A DNA stretch of 64,000 bases from Nostocoides sp. Soil756 (GTDB lineage Bacteria > Actinomycetota > Actinomycetes > Actinomycetales > Dermatophilaceae): positions 1,310,245 to 1,374,244 of the forward strand of contig NZ_LMSE01000002.1 in the NCBI RefSeq assembly GCF_001428065.1, in the 5' to 3' direction. Within the stretch, counting starts at the first letter, position 1, and each line of letters opens with the position of its first letter. Positions 41,098-49,774 of this stretch are shown piece by piece. The notes beneath the pieces are model-generated. The model searched no databases. It worked only from the letters and a program-made list of their open reading frames with translations, and was not told the origin of the DNA. The position numbers and the translations under genes were made by a program.

Positions 41098-43761
41098 TCA
41101 CGTGAGAGACCGGCGCCCGGGGTCGATCCGTCGCGGGGCCGGAGCGAGGGTGATCTCGGCGCCCAGCACCTCGACCCCACCGGGGTGGGCGTTGACCGGG
41201 TTCAGCACGAGCGAGGCGATCTCGGGCATGTCGTCGGCGAGCACCGACACCCGGGCGATGAGGTCGGCCAGGGCGGCCCGGTGCACCGGGGTCCGGCCGC
41301 GGTAGCCGTGCAGCACCGGCGCGGCCTTGATCGACGAGATGAGCTCGGAGACGGTGACGTCGGTGAGCGGTGGGATGCGGTGGGCCACGTCGTCGAGCAG
41401 CTCGGTGGGCAGACCGGCCACCGAGAAGCCGATGACCGGGCCGAACAGCGGGTCCTCGTCGGAGGTGACCACGCACGGCACGCCGTTGCTGGCCATCTTC
41501 TGCACCACAAACCGGTCGGCCCGCAGCGGCGCCAGGTGGCCACTGAGCGAGGCCCAGGCCATCCGCAGCGACGCGGCGTCGCCCAGGTCGAGACGGACAC
41601 CGCTGCCGCCCTGGTGACGCACCAGGGGGGCGACCGACTTCAGCACCACCGGCCAGCCGAGCCGCTCGGCGGCCTCGACGGCCTCGTCGACCGAGGCGAC
41701 CTCGTGCTGGCCCCACACCTCGACGCCGTAGGCGGCCAGCAGCGCGGTGGCCTCGTCGTGGGTGAGGCGCCGGCCCTCGGGGGTGACCGACAGCACGGTG
41801 CCCACGACGTCCTCGGCGATGCGCCGGTTGATGCCCGCGGGCGCCACCGGGGTGCCGTGGTCGCGGTGGCGCCACTCGCCGTAGCGGGTGGCGGCGGCCA
41901 GGGCGCGCACCGCGTCCTCGGGCATCGTGTACACCGGGATGGCGCGGGTGGAGCCCCCGGTGCCCTTGACCGACGCGTGCCCGTCGTCGACCCCCCGCAG
42001 CCCCAGGAAGGTGGCCACGCAGGGCTTGTCGGCGCCGTCGGCCGCGCCCCGCACGGCGGCGGCCACGTCGGCGTCGCCGGTGGCCAACGGCGGGATGAAG
42101 CCGGTGAGCACCGAGTCGACGCGGTCGTCGGCGAAGGCGGCGTCCAGGGCGGTGCGGAAGTCCTCGGCCGTGGCCTCGCTCGGCAGCGTGACCGGGCCGT
42201 GGGTGACGGTCAGCCCCCAGCTGGTGCAGGCGTCGGCGGTCAGCGCCCCGAGGGCGTCGGAGTTGACGACCACGGCGACCCGTGAGCCCCGGGGCAACGG
42301 CTGGTGCACGACGATCTGCGCGACGTCGAAGAGCTGGTGGACGTTCTCGACCCGGATGACCCCGGCCTGCTTGAGCATCGCCGCGAAGACCTCCGGGCGG
42401 GCCTGGGTCTCGCGCACGGTGTGCCCCGGCGGCACCCCGAAGCGCGACACCCCCGACTTCACGACGATGACGGGCTTGATGAGCGCCAGCTTGCGGGCGA
42501 TCCGCGAGAACTTGCGCGGGTTGCCCATCGACTCGAGGTAGAGCCCGACGGCGTCGGTGGAGTCGTCGTCGATCCAGTACTGCATGAAGTCGTTGCCCGA
42601 GACGTCGGCCCGGTTGCCGGCCGAGCCGAACGTGGAGATCCCGAGGTTGCGCCGGGCGGCCGACGCCAGCACCGCGATGCCGAGGGCTCCCGACTGCGAG
42701 AAGAGGCCGAGCCGCCCGAGCGGGGGCAGCGTGGGCGCCAGCGAGGCGTTGAGGCGCACCTCGGGGTCGTTGTTGATGATCCCGAACGAGTTGGGCCCGA
42801 TGACCCGCATCCCGGCGCCGCGGGCCCGCCGCACCAGCTCGGCCTGACGCACCTCGCCCTCGGGCCCGGACTCGGCGAAGCCCGACGACACCACGAGCAG
42901 CGCCTTGACCCCCTTCTCGGCGCACTCGTCGACGACGCCGAGGACGGCCGCGGCCGGCACAGCCACGATGGCCAGGTCGACCTCGCCCGGGACGTCGACG
43001 ACCGAGGCGTACGTGGTCAGCCGGCGCAGGGTGCGGCTCCTGGGGTTGACCGGCACCAGCCGGCCGGCGAAGCCCGAGGAGATGACCCGGTCCAGGAGCT
43101 GACCACCGAAGGTGTGGCGGTCGCGGCTGGCCCCGATGACGGCGATGGTCCCCGGGTTGAGCACGACCCGCAGGCTCTGGGCCTCGGCGCGGTGCTCGCG
43201 GCTCATCTCGACCGCGCGCGACCGGTCGGTGGGCTCGATGTCGAAGCCGACCTCGACGACGCCGTCCTCGACCCGGCGGGTGACCTCGTAGCCGGCGTCG
43301 GAGAAGACGGCCAGCATCTTGCGGTTCTGCGGCAGGACCTCGGCGATGAACCGGGTGATGCCCAGGTCGCGGGCGATGGCGGCCAGGTGCTCGAGCAGCA
43401 CCGAGCCGATGCCCTTGCCCTGGTAGTGGTCGCTGATGTTGAACGCGACCTCGGCACTCCTGGAGTCGAGCCGGTCGAAGCGCCCGATCCCGATGATCTC
43501 CTCGCGCATCGTCACGACCAGGGCCACCCGGTCGACGTAGTCGACGTGGGTGAAGCGGTGCACGTCGGCCTCGCTGAGCCGGCGCAGCGGGGCGAAGAAG
43601 CGCAGGTAGATGGACTCGGCCGACTGGGCGGCGTGGAAGCGGTGGATGCCCTCGGCGTCGTCGGGGCGGATCGGGCGCAGGCCGGCGACCGTGCCGTCGC
43701 GCAGGACGACGTCGGCCTCCCACTGCACCGGGTAGCCCGGGGGGAGCGTGCCCTCCACCAT
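41098..43761 (-). CDS. Fusion of GNAT acetyltransferase and ADP-forming-type acyl-CoA synthetase domains
   Basis: An 887-residue protein. Residues about 15-190 are a GNAT domain (NISDHYQGKGIGSVLLEHLA is the acetyl-CoA loop). Then comes a CoA-binding Rossmann domain (GTIAVIGASRDRHTFGGQLL), a succinyl-CoA-synthetase-like flavodoxin domain (GLFSQSGALGIAVLASAA), and a C-terminal ATP-grasp domain (GRRLTHDEATALLAAYGVEV, VLKSVAPLVRHQGGSGVRLD). This is the architecture of PatZ/Pka-type protein lysine acetyltransferases, which in actinobacteria modify acyl-CoA synthetases. The ATG at 43761 starts family homology. Divergent from the nitroreductase. Confidence 0.9.
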   Translation of the reverse strand: MVEGTLPPGYPVQWEADVVLRDGTVAGLRPIRPDDAEGIHRFHAAQSAESIYLRFFAPLRRLSEADVHRFTHVDYVDRVALVVTMREEIIGIGRFDRLDSRSAEVAFNISDHYQGKGIGSVLLEHLAAIARDLGITRFIAEVLPQNRKMLAVFSDAGYEVTRRVEDGVVEVGFDIEPTDRSRAVEMSREHRAEAQSLRVVLNPGTIAVIGASRDRHTFGGQLLDRVISSGFAGRLVPVNPRSRTLRRLTTYASVVDVPGEVDLAIVAVPAAAVLGVVDECAEKGVKALLVVSSGFAESGPEGEVRQAELVRRARGAGMRVIGPNSFGIINNDPEVRLNASLAPTLPPLGRLGLFSQSGALGIAVLASAARRNLGISTFGSAGNRADVSGNDFMQYWIDDDSTDAVGLYLESMGNPRKFSRIARKLALIKPVIVVKSGVSRFGVPPGHTVRETQARPEVFAAMLKQAGVIRVENVHQLFDVAQIVVHQPLPRGSRVAVVVNSDALGALTADACTSWGLTVTHGPVTLPSEATAEDFRTALDAAFADDRVDSVLTGFIPPLATGDADVAAAVRGAADGADKPCVATFLGLRGVDDGHASVKGTGGSTRAIPVYTMPEDAVRALAAATRYGEWRHRDHGTPVAPAGINRRIAEDVVGTVLSVTPEGRRLTHDEATALLAAYGVEVWGQHEVASVDEAVEAAERLGWPVVLKSVAPLVRHQGGSGVRLDLGDAASLRMAWASLSGHLAPLRADRFVVQKMASNGVPCVVTSDEDPLFGPVIGFSVAGLPTELLDDVAHRIPPLTDVTVSELISSIKAAPVLHGYRGRTPVHRAALADLIARVSVLADDMPEIASLVLNPVNAHPGGVEVLGAEITLAPAPRRIDPGRRSLT

Positions 43762-43814
43762 GGCGCCATCCTGCCACCCGGGGGAACGGCCGGACGACGG
43801 GCACACTGGGCGCC

Positions 43815-44429
43815 GTGGAGCTACGCGACGTGGTGCGGCGACGGAGGATGGTGCGTCGGTTCGACCCCGGGCGCCCGGTGCCCGCGGAGGTCGTGCTCGA
43901 CCTGCTCGGCCTGGCCGTGCGGGCGCCCAGCGCGGGGTTCAGCCAGGGGTGGGACTTCGTGGTCCTGCTCCGGGCCGACGAGCGCGCGCGGTTCTGGGAC
44001 GCGGCCTCCGGCGACGGCCCCGGCGACGCGTGGCTGCGGGGGGTCTCGGCCGCCCCCGCGCTCGTGCTCTGCCTCTCGGACCCCGACGCCTACCTCGACC
44101 GCTACGCCGAGCCCGACAAGGGCTGGGTCGACCGCTCCCCCGACCGCTGGCCCGTGCCGTACTGGGACACCGACACCGCGATGGCCGCGATGGTCCTCCT
44201 CCTCGGCGCCGAGGACGCCGGGCTGGGGGCCCTGTTCTTCGGCGTGCCCGGGCCCCGGCACGACGCGGTGCGCGAGGCCCTCGGCATCCCGGCCGGTCGC
44301 CGGCTCGTGGGCGTGGTCGCACTGGGGCACGAGGCGGTGCGCAGCTCGGGGTCGGCCCGCACCCGCGCCCGGCGACCGCTGGCCGACGTGGTGCACCTGG
44401 GGCGGTTCGGGGTGTCGGTGCGGGCCTGA
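43815..44429 (+). CDS. Nitroreductase-family FMN oxidoreductase
   Basis: A 204-residue protein with the nitroreductase pattern: LRDVVRRRRMVRRFDPGRPV (FMN phosphate Arg cluster), VRAPSAGFSQGWDFVVLLRA, a variable lid with tryptophans (SPDRWPVPYWDTDTAMAAM) and LGIPAGRRLVGVVALGHEA near the end. It is shorter than Nfs-type enzymes and may act on F420- or FMN-linked small molecules; the substrate is unknown. Start GTG 43815. Confidence 0.82.
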   Translation: MELRDVVRRRRMVRRFDPGRPVPAEVVLDLLGLAVRAPSAGFSQGWDFVVLLRADERARFWDAASGDGPGDAWLRGVSAAPALVLCLSDPDAYLDRYAEPDKGWVDRSPDRWPVPYWDTDTAMAAMVLLLGAEDAGLGALFFGVPGPRHDAVREALGIPAGRRLVGVVALGHEAVRSSGSARTRARRPLADVVHLGRFGVSVRA

Positions 44430-44480
44430 CCGGGCCGGGTGTGGAAGATGGACGCAGCCGTGAGCCCGTGCCGGGCTCCG

Positions 44481-44520
44481 CCGCATCCCGCCGCATCCCC
44501 CAGCATCCGCCAGCATCCGA
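44481..44520 (+). repeat. Four 10-bp direct repeats upstream of parC
   Basis: GCATCC occurs at 44483, 44493, 44503 and 44513, exactly every 10 bp, each flanked by CC(G/A) or similar; the block ends 21 bp before the parC ATG. The helical phasing suggests a protein-binding array or a bent/curved segment in the leader; no known motif matched. Confidence 0.7.
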
Positions 44521-44541
44521 CCGAAGGACCCGCTCGACCCC

Positions 44542-46983
44542 ATGGCCACGCGCAGCACCACCCCTCCGCCCGAGGACTTCACCGAGCGGATCGTCGACAT
44601 CGACGTCGAGGAGGAGATGCGCAGCGCGTTCCTCGAGTACTCCTACAGCGTCATCTACAGCCGCGCGCTGCCCGACGCCCGCGACGGCCTCAAGCCCGTC
44701 CAGCGGCGCATCCTCTACGGGATGTCCGAGCTGGGCCTGCGCCCCGACCGCCCGCACGTCAAGTGCAGCCGGGTCGTCGGCGAGGTCATGGGCAAGTACC
44801 ACCCCCACGGCGACCAGGCCATCTACGACGCCCTGGTGCGGCTGGCCCAGCCGTTCACCATGCGCCTTCCGCTGGTCGACGGCCACGGCAACTTCGGCTC
44901 CCTCGACGACGGCCCGGCCGCCTCGCGCTACACCGAGGCCCGGATGGCGCCGGCCGCCCTCCTCATGGTCACCGCGCTCGACGAGGACACCGTCGACTTC
45001 GTCCCCAACTACGACGACTCCCTCACCCAGCCCGGCGTGCTCCCGGCGGCGTTCCCGAACCTGCTGGTCAACGGCACCAGCGGCATCGCCGTCGGGATGG
45101 CCACCAACATGGCCCCGCACAACCTGGTCGAGGTCATCGGGGCCGCGCGCCACGTCATCGACCACCCCGACTGCTCGCTGGACGACCTGATGAAGTTCGT
45201 CCCCGGCCCCGACCTGCCCGGCGGCGGCCGCATCGTGGGGCTCGACGGCATCCGCGACGCCTACCTCACCGGCCGGGGCAGCTTCCGCACCCGCGCCACC
45301 GCCCGGGTCGAGAAGGTCACCGCCCGCCGGATGGGCATCACGGTCACCGAGCTGCCCTACCTGATCGGCCCCGAGAAGGTCATCGAGCGGGTCAAGACCC
45401 TGGTGCAGAACAAGAAGCTGCAGGGCATCAGCGACGTCAAGGACCTCACCGACCGCAAGAACGGCCTGCGCCTGGTCTTCGAGATCAAGAACGGCTTCAA
45501 CCCCGACGCCGTCCTCGAGCAGCTCTACAAGCTGACGCCGATGGAGGACTCGTTCGGCATCAACAACGTCGCGCTCGTCGACGGCCAGCCCCGCACCCTG
45601 GGGCTGAAGGAGCTGCTGCGGGTCTACGTCGACTTCCGCATCGACGTCGTCCGGCGGCGCACCGCGTTCCGGCTGGCCAAGCGCCAGGCCCGCCTGCACC
45701 TGGTCGAGGGGCTGCTCGTCGCCATCCTCGACATCGACGAGGTCATCCAGCTGATCCGGGCCAGCGACGACGCCGCCGCCGCCAAGGAGCGGCTGATGTC
45801 GGTGTTCGACCTCTCCGACGCCCAGGCCGAGTACATCCTCGAGCTCCAGCTGCGCCGGCTCACGAAGTTCTCCCGGATCGAGCTCGAGGCCGAGCGCGAC
45901 GAGCTGCGCCGGCAGATCGCCGAGCTCGAGGCGATCCTGGCCGACGAGAAGCTGCTGCGCCGCACCGTCTCCACCGAGCTCGCCGACGTCGCCAAGGCCC
46001 ACGGCACCCCGCGCCGCACGGTGCTGCTCGAGTCGGCCGGCACCCCGCTGACCTCCGCCGCCCCCCTCGAGGTCGCCGACGACCCGTGCTGGGTGCTGCT
46101 GTCCTCGACCGGGCTGCTGGCCCGCACCTCCGGCGCCGACCCGGTGCCGGCCGACGGCCCGCGCGCCAAGCACGACGCGATCGTCGGGGCGGTGCGCACC
46201 ACCGCCCGCGGCGAGTTCGCCCTCGTCACCTCCTTCGGCCGGATGGTGCGGCTGTCGGCGCTCGAGCTGCCCACCCTGCCGCCGCTGGGGGGCGCGCCCA
46301 GCCTGTCCGGGGGCGCCCCGCTGGCCGTCTTCGTCGACCTCCCCCGGGGCGAGGAGCCGCTGACGATCGTCCCCCTCGACGCCGACGGCCCGGGCATCGC
46401 GCTCGGCACCGCTCAGGGCGTCGTCAAGCGGGTCACCACCGACTACCCGGGCCGCTCCGACTGGGAGGCCGTCGCCCTCAAGGACGGCGACCGCGTCGTG
46501 GGCGCCGTGGGGCTGCGCGACGGCGCGGAGGACCTGGTCTTCGTCACCAGCGACGCCCAGCTGCTGCGTTTCCCCGCCTCGGCGGTGCGCCCGCAGGGGC
46601 GGACCGCCGGCGGGATGGCCGGGGTCCGGCTCGCGCCGGGCGCCACGGTCGCCTTCTTCGGCGCCGTCGACCCCTCCGCCGAGAACGTCGTCGTCACCTC
46701 GGCGGGGTCCTCCGACGCGCTGCCCGGCACCCAGCCCGGGTCGCTCAAGGTCACCCCGTACACCGAGTACCCGGCCAAGGGGCGCGCCACGGGTGGGGTT
46801 CGCGCGCACCGGTTCCTGCGCGGTGAGGATGCGCTCGTGCTGGCCTGGGTCGGTGCGCTGCCGGCGCGGGCCTCGGGGGCCGGCGGAGTGGCCCTCGAGC
46901 TGCCCGAGGCCACCGGGCGCCGCGACGGCTCCGGGGTCACCCACGGCGCCGTGATCGCCGGCATCGGCGGGCCCGTGCGCTGA
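44542..46983 (+). CDS. parC: DNA topoisomerase IV subunit A
   Basis: An 813-residue type IIA topoisomerase A subunit. EYSYSVIYSRALPDARDGLK starts the breakage-reunion domain, DGHGNFGSLDDGPAASRYTE leads to catalytic Tyr130, and VNGTSGIAVGMATNM is typical. The C-terminal beta-pinwheel (ALVTSFGRMVRLSALELP, LLRFPASAVRPQGRTAGGMA) lacks a full GyrA box, which together with the matching B subunit at 51815-53941 indicates ParC rather than GyrA. It decatenates daughter chromosomes. The leader holds the 10-bp repeat block. Confidence 0.88.
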   Translation: MATRSTTPPPEDFTERIVDIDVEEEMRSAFLEYSYSVIYSRALPDARDGLKPVQRRILYGMSELGLRPDRPHVKCSRVVGEVMGKYHPHGDQAIYDALVRLAQPFTMRLPLVDGHGNFGSLDDGPAASRYTEARMAPAALLMVTALDEDTVDFVPNYDDSLTQPGVLPAAFPNLLVNGTSGIAVGMATNMAPHNLVEVIGAARHVIDHPDCSLDDLMKFVPGPDLPGGGRIVGLDGIRDAYLTGRGSFRTRATARVEKVTARRMGITVTELPYLIGPEKVIERVKTLVQNKKLQGISDVKDLTDRKNGLRLVFEIKNGFNPDAVLEQLYKLTPMEDSFGINNVALVDGQPRTLGLKELLRVYVDFRIDVVRRRTAFRLAKRQARLHLVEGLLVAILDIDEVIQLIRASDDAAAAKERLMSVFDLSDAQAEYILELQLRRLTKFSRIELEAERDELRRQIAELEAILADEKLLRRTVSTELADVAKAHGTPRRTVLLESAGTPLTSAAPLEVADDPCWVLLSSTGLLARTSGADPVPADGPRAKHDAIVGAVRTTARGEFALVTSFGRMVRLSALELPTLPPLGGAPSLSGGAPLAVFVDLPRGEEPLTIVPLDADGPGIALGTAQGVVKRVTTDYPGRSDWEAVALKDGDRVVGAVGLRDGAEDLVFVTSDAQLLRFPASAVRPQGRTAGGMAGVRLAPGATVAFFGAVDPSAENVVVTSAGSSDALPGTQPGSLKVTPYTEYPAKGRATGGVRAHRFLRGEDALVLAWVGALPARASGAGGVALELPEATGRRDGSGVTHGAVIAGIGGPVR

Positions 46984-47098
46984 CCCCGGAGCTCGCCCCA
47001 CCGCTGCCCGGGCGGGGCGGGACCGGCATCCGGAGCACCCGCCGCTCGGGACAAGGGTTCGTCCGCCAGACCCCGGCCCGCAACCCTTGTCTCGCGGC

Positions 47099-47121
47099 CT
47101 TTTCGGGGTGACCCCGAAAAG
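47099..47121. terminator. Hairpin downstream of parC
   Basis: CTTTTCGGGG (47099-47108) pairs perfectly with CCCCGAAAAG (47112-47121) around a TGA loop: 10-bp stem, 3-base loop. It lies 116 bp after the parC stop and before the operators of the ABC operon, so it likely insulates the two. Confidence 0.65.
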
Positions 47122-47159
47122 CTGGGAGGCCGGGCGGGGGGCGCGGCGAGGCGTGTTAC

Positions 47160-47170
47160 GTAATCGTTAC
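47160..47170. promoter_or_regulatory. Candidate LacI-family operator 1
   Basis: GTAATCGTTAC is a short inverted repeat with a central CG, resembling LacI/GalR sites, 118 bp before the substrate-binding protein gene. The regulator would be the LacI-type product at the end of the same operon. Confidence 0.45.
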
Positions 47171-47204
47171 CGCCCCACCGGCGAGCGCCCATTGCGCCGC
47201 GTGC

Positions 47205-47218
47205 GTAAACGCTTTTAC
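47205..47218. promoter_or_regulatory. Candidate LacI-family operator 2
   Basis: GTAAACGCTTTTAC has the AAACGCTTT core and GTAAA/TTTAC arms typical of LacI/GalR operators. It lies 70 bp upstream of the start at 47288 and is the better of the two sites. Confidence 0.6.
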
Positions 47219-47287
47219 ATTGTGCCCGGTTCCCCTCACCGCCGAGGCATCCCCGCCCCGGCTGATCCAGTGAAACGGAGGCGGGCA

Positions 47288-48658
47288 ATGGCCCTCAACC
47301 ACAAGCGCAAGGTGATGGCAGCAGCGGGTATCGCTGCGCTGTCCCTGACGACCGCCGCGTGCGGCTCCAGCTCAACCAACGACCCGGCCGCCCAGGCGTC
47401 CGCCGACACCACCGACTACAGCGACTGGTGCAGCATGAAGTCCGAGCTCACCGGCAAGACCGTGAGCATCTACACCTCGATCGTCACCCCGGAGGACGCC
47501 TCCCACAAGGCCTCCTACAAGGCCTTCGAGGACTGCACCGGCGTGAAGATCAACTACGAAGGCGACAAGGACTTCGAGAAGAACCTTCCGCAGCGCGCGC
47601 AGAGCGGCAACCTCCCCGACGTCGCGTTCATCCCGCAGCCGGGCCTCCTGCAGACCATGGTCGACACGGGCAAGGCCATCCCCGCGAGCAAGACCGTGGG
47701 CGACGAGGTGGACAAGTACTTCGGTGCTGACTGGCGCAAGTACGGCTCCGTCGACGGCACGCTCTACGCCGCCCCGCTCGGCGCCAACGTCAAGTCCTTC
47801 GTCTGGTACTCGCCCAAGACCTTCAAGGCCAAGGGCTACACCGTCCCCACCACGTGGGACGAGCTGATGAGCCTCACCGCCAAGATCGCGGCCGACGACC
47901 CCGGCGCAAAGCCCTGGTGCGCCGGCTTCGGTTCCGGCGTCGCCACCGGCTGGGTCGGCACCGACTGGGTCGAGGACGTGCTGCTGCGCACCGCCGGCCC
48001 CGAGGTCTACGACCAGTGGGTCAACCACGAGATCAAGTTCAACGACCCCAAGGTCGCCGACGCGCTCGCCAAGGTCGGCGCCATCCTGAAGGACCCGAAG
48101 TACACCAACGGTGGCTTCGGTGCTCCCTCCACGATCGCCACGACGACCTTCCAGGACGGCGGCCAGCCGATTCTGAAGAACAAGTGCTACATGCACCGTC
48201 AGGCCTCGTTCTACGCCTCGAACTGGCCCAAGGGCACCAAGGTCGCCGAGGACGGCGACGTCTGGGCCTTCTACCTCCCGAGCGTCGACGCCAGCAGCAA
48301 GCCGTTCCTCGGCGGTGGCGAGTTCGTGGCCACCTTCCGTGACGCGCCCGAGGTCAAGGCGTTCGCGGCGTTCCTGGCCTCGCCCGACTGGGCCAACGCC
48401 AAGGCCAAGGCCACGACCAACGGCGGCTGGGTCAGCGCCAACAAGGGTCTCGACGTGAAGAACCTGGTCTCCCCGATCGACCAGAAGAGCGCCGAGATCC
48501 TCCAGGACCCCAAGGCGGTCTTCCGCTTCGACGGGTCCGACATGATGCCGAGCGCCGTCGGTGCGGGCACCTTCTGGTCGCAGATGACCAACTGGGTCAA
48601 GGGTCAGGACGACAAGACCACCCTGGACAACATCGAGCAGTCCTGGCCGGCCAACTGA
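47288..48658 (+). CDS. Sugar ABC transporter substrate-binding lipoprotein
   Basis: A 456-residue lipoprotein: basic start MALNHKRKVM, hydrophobic stretch, lipobox LTTAACGSS with lipidated Cys25, then a Ser/Thr/Ala linker. The mature part is an extracellular solute-binding protein type 1 (GKTVSIYTSIVTPEDASHKA, NLPDVAFIPQPGLLQTM, GTLYAAPLGANVKSFVWYSP, VPTTWDELMSL). It resembles AglE-type alpha-glucoside binders. Two permease genes and a lacI gene follow; no ATPase gene is present, so a shared MsiK-type ATPase elsewhere is inferred. Confidence 0.9.
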   Translation: MALNHKRKVMAAAGIAALSLTTAACGSSSTNDPAAQASADTTDYSDWCSMKSELTGKTVSIYTSIVTPEDASHKASYKAFEDCTGVKINYEGDKDFEKNLPQRAQSGNLPDVAFIPQPGLLQTMVDTGKAIPASKTVGDEVDKYFGADWRKYGSVDGTLYAAPLGANVKSFVWYSPKTFKAKGYTVPTTWDELMSLTAKIAADDPGAKPWCAGFGSGVATGWVGTDWVEDVLLRTAGPEVYDQWVNHEIKFNDPKVADALAKVGAILKDPKYTNGGFGAPSTIATTTFQDGGQPILKNKCYMHRQASFYASNWPKGTKVAEDGDVWAFYLPSVDASSKPFLGGGEFVATFRDAPEVKAFAAFLASPDWANAKAKATTNGGWVSANKGLDVKNLVSPIDQKSAEILQDPKAVFRFDGSDMMPSAVGAGTFWSQMTNWVKGQDDKTTLDNIEQSWPAN

Positions 48659-48737
48659 GCCTCTCGCTCTGACCAGCCGAACAGAACATCTGCTGCCGGT
48701 GGGCCGGGTCGCCCCGGCCCGCCGGCAGCGCTCCAAC

Positions 48738-48743
48738 GGGAGG
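48738..48743 (+). promoter_or_regulatory. Shine-Dalgarno that decides the start of the first permease
   Basis: GGGAGG lies 5 bases before the GTG at 48749 but overlaps the in-frame GTG at 48743, so 48749 is the real start. Confidence 0.7.
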
Positions 48744-48748
48744 TGTAC

Positions 48749-49774
48749 GTGTTCGCAACATCGGTAGCCACGATCACGGCAGCCGGGACGGCCAGCAAGC
48801 TCGGCACCATGGTGCTGGGCCTGGCCGTCTTCGCCGTCGTGTTCGTCGGCATCCTGCTCTTCGCCTCGCTCTTCAAGGGGCGAGTGGGCGAGAAGGTCCA
48901 GGCCGTCGCCTTCGTCGGCCCCACCCTCTTGTTCATCAGCATCGCGCTGATCTACCCCGCGATCCTGACCATCCGTCGTGCGTTCTACGACGGCAAGTTC
49001 TTCGACCTCAACTTCGGCTCCCTGCGATCGCGCGGCAAGTTCGTGGGCTTCGAGAACTTCCAGCTGCTGTGGACCACCCCGGGCCTGCCCGAGGTCTTCC
49101 GCAACACCGTGTTCTGGGTGGTGCTGGTGCCGTTCCTGGCCACCGCTTTCGGCCTGCTCTACGCGACCCTCATCGACCGCGCCCGGGGAGAGGCTGCCGC
49201 CAAGGCGCTGATCTTCCTGCCGATGGCGATCTCGATGGTCGGCGCCACCCTCATCTGGAAGTTCGTCTACTTCTACAACGGCGACCCCGGCTCGAACCAG
49301 ACCGGCCTGCTCAACGCCATCATCACCAAGCTCGGGATGGACCCGGTCGACTTCGTCGGCAACGCGCCCGGCAACACCTTCGCCCTGATCGCGATCATGA
49401 TCTGGATCCAGGCCGGGTTCGCGATGACCGTGCTGTCGGCGGCCATCAAGGCCATCCCCGACGAGATCATCGAGGCCGCGAAGCTCGACGGCGTCAGCGG
49501 CCTGAAGATGTTCCGGTTCGTCACCCTGCCGAGCATCCGGTCCTCGGTCATCGTCGTCCTCACCACCATCGCCATCGCCACCCTCAAGGCCTTCGACATC
49601 GTGCAGGCCTCCAGCGGAGGCAAGCTCGGCGACTCGGTCCTGGCCAACGAGTTCTACAACCGCTCGTTCGTCACCCAGCAGCCGGGCCTGGGCGCGGCCA
49701 TCGCGATCGTCATCTTCCTGCTCGTGATGCCGATCATCGTCTTCAACGTCATCCAGTTCAGGAAGGACGCCTGA
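48749..49774 (+). CDS. Sugar ABC transporter permease (AglF-like)
   Basis: A 341-residue MalF-type inner-membrane permease. An extra N-terminal helix pair (LGTMVLGLAVFAVVFVGILL) precedes the usual six helices (VAFVGPTLLFISIALIYPAI, VFWVVLVPFLATAFGLLYAT). The EAA loop is EIIEAAKLDGVSGLKMFRFV. It forms the channel with the next gene's product for uptake of an alpha-glucoside-like sugar. Its TGA overlaps the following ATG by one base. Confidence 0.9.
   Translation: MFATSVATITAAGTASKLGTMVLGLAVFAVVFVGILLFASLFKGRVGEKVQAVAFVGPTLLFISIALIYPAILTIRRAFYDGKFFDLNFGSLRSRGKFVGFENFQLLWTTPGLPEVFRNTVFWVVLVPFLATAFGLLYATLIDRARGEAAAKALIFLPMAISMVGATLIWKFVYFYNGDPGSNQTGLLNAIITKLGMDPVDFVGNAPGNTFALIAIMIWIQAGFAMTVLSAAIKAIPDEIIEAAKLDGVSGLKMFRFVTLPSIRSSVIVVLTTIAIATLKAFDIVQASSGGKLGDSVLANEFYNRSFVTQQPGLGAAIAIVIFLLVMPIIVFNVIQFRKDA

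Larger units (their letters stand above)
46984..47287 (+). promoter_or_regulatory. Intergenic control region before the sugar ABC operon
   Basis: About 300 bp without a gene. In order it holds a 9-bp inverted repeat (ACAAGGGTT at 47051-47059, AACCCTTGT at 47082-47090), a strong hairpin (47099-47121), and two LacI-type half-symmetric sites (47160-47170 and 47205-47218) before the AT-richer leader of the substrate-binding protein gene. Confidence 0.65.

Noticed and set aside
41098..43761. Reading the GNAT/acyl-CoA synthetase fusion as two separate genes
   Set aside because: The frame is continuous through the junction with no internal start signal, and the same fusion is known for PatZ-type proteins.
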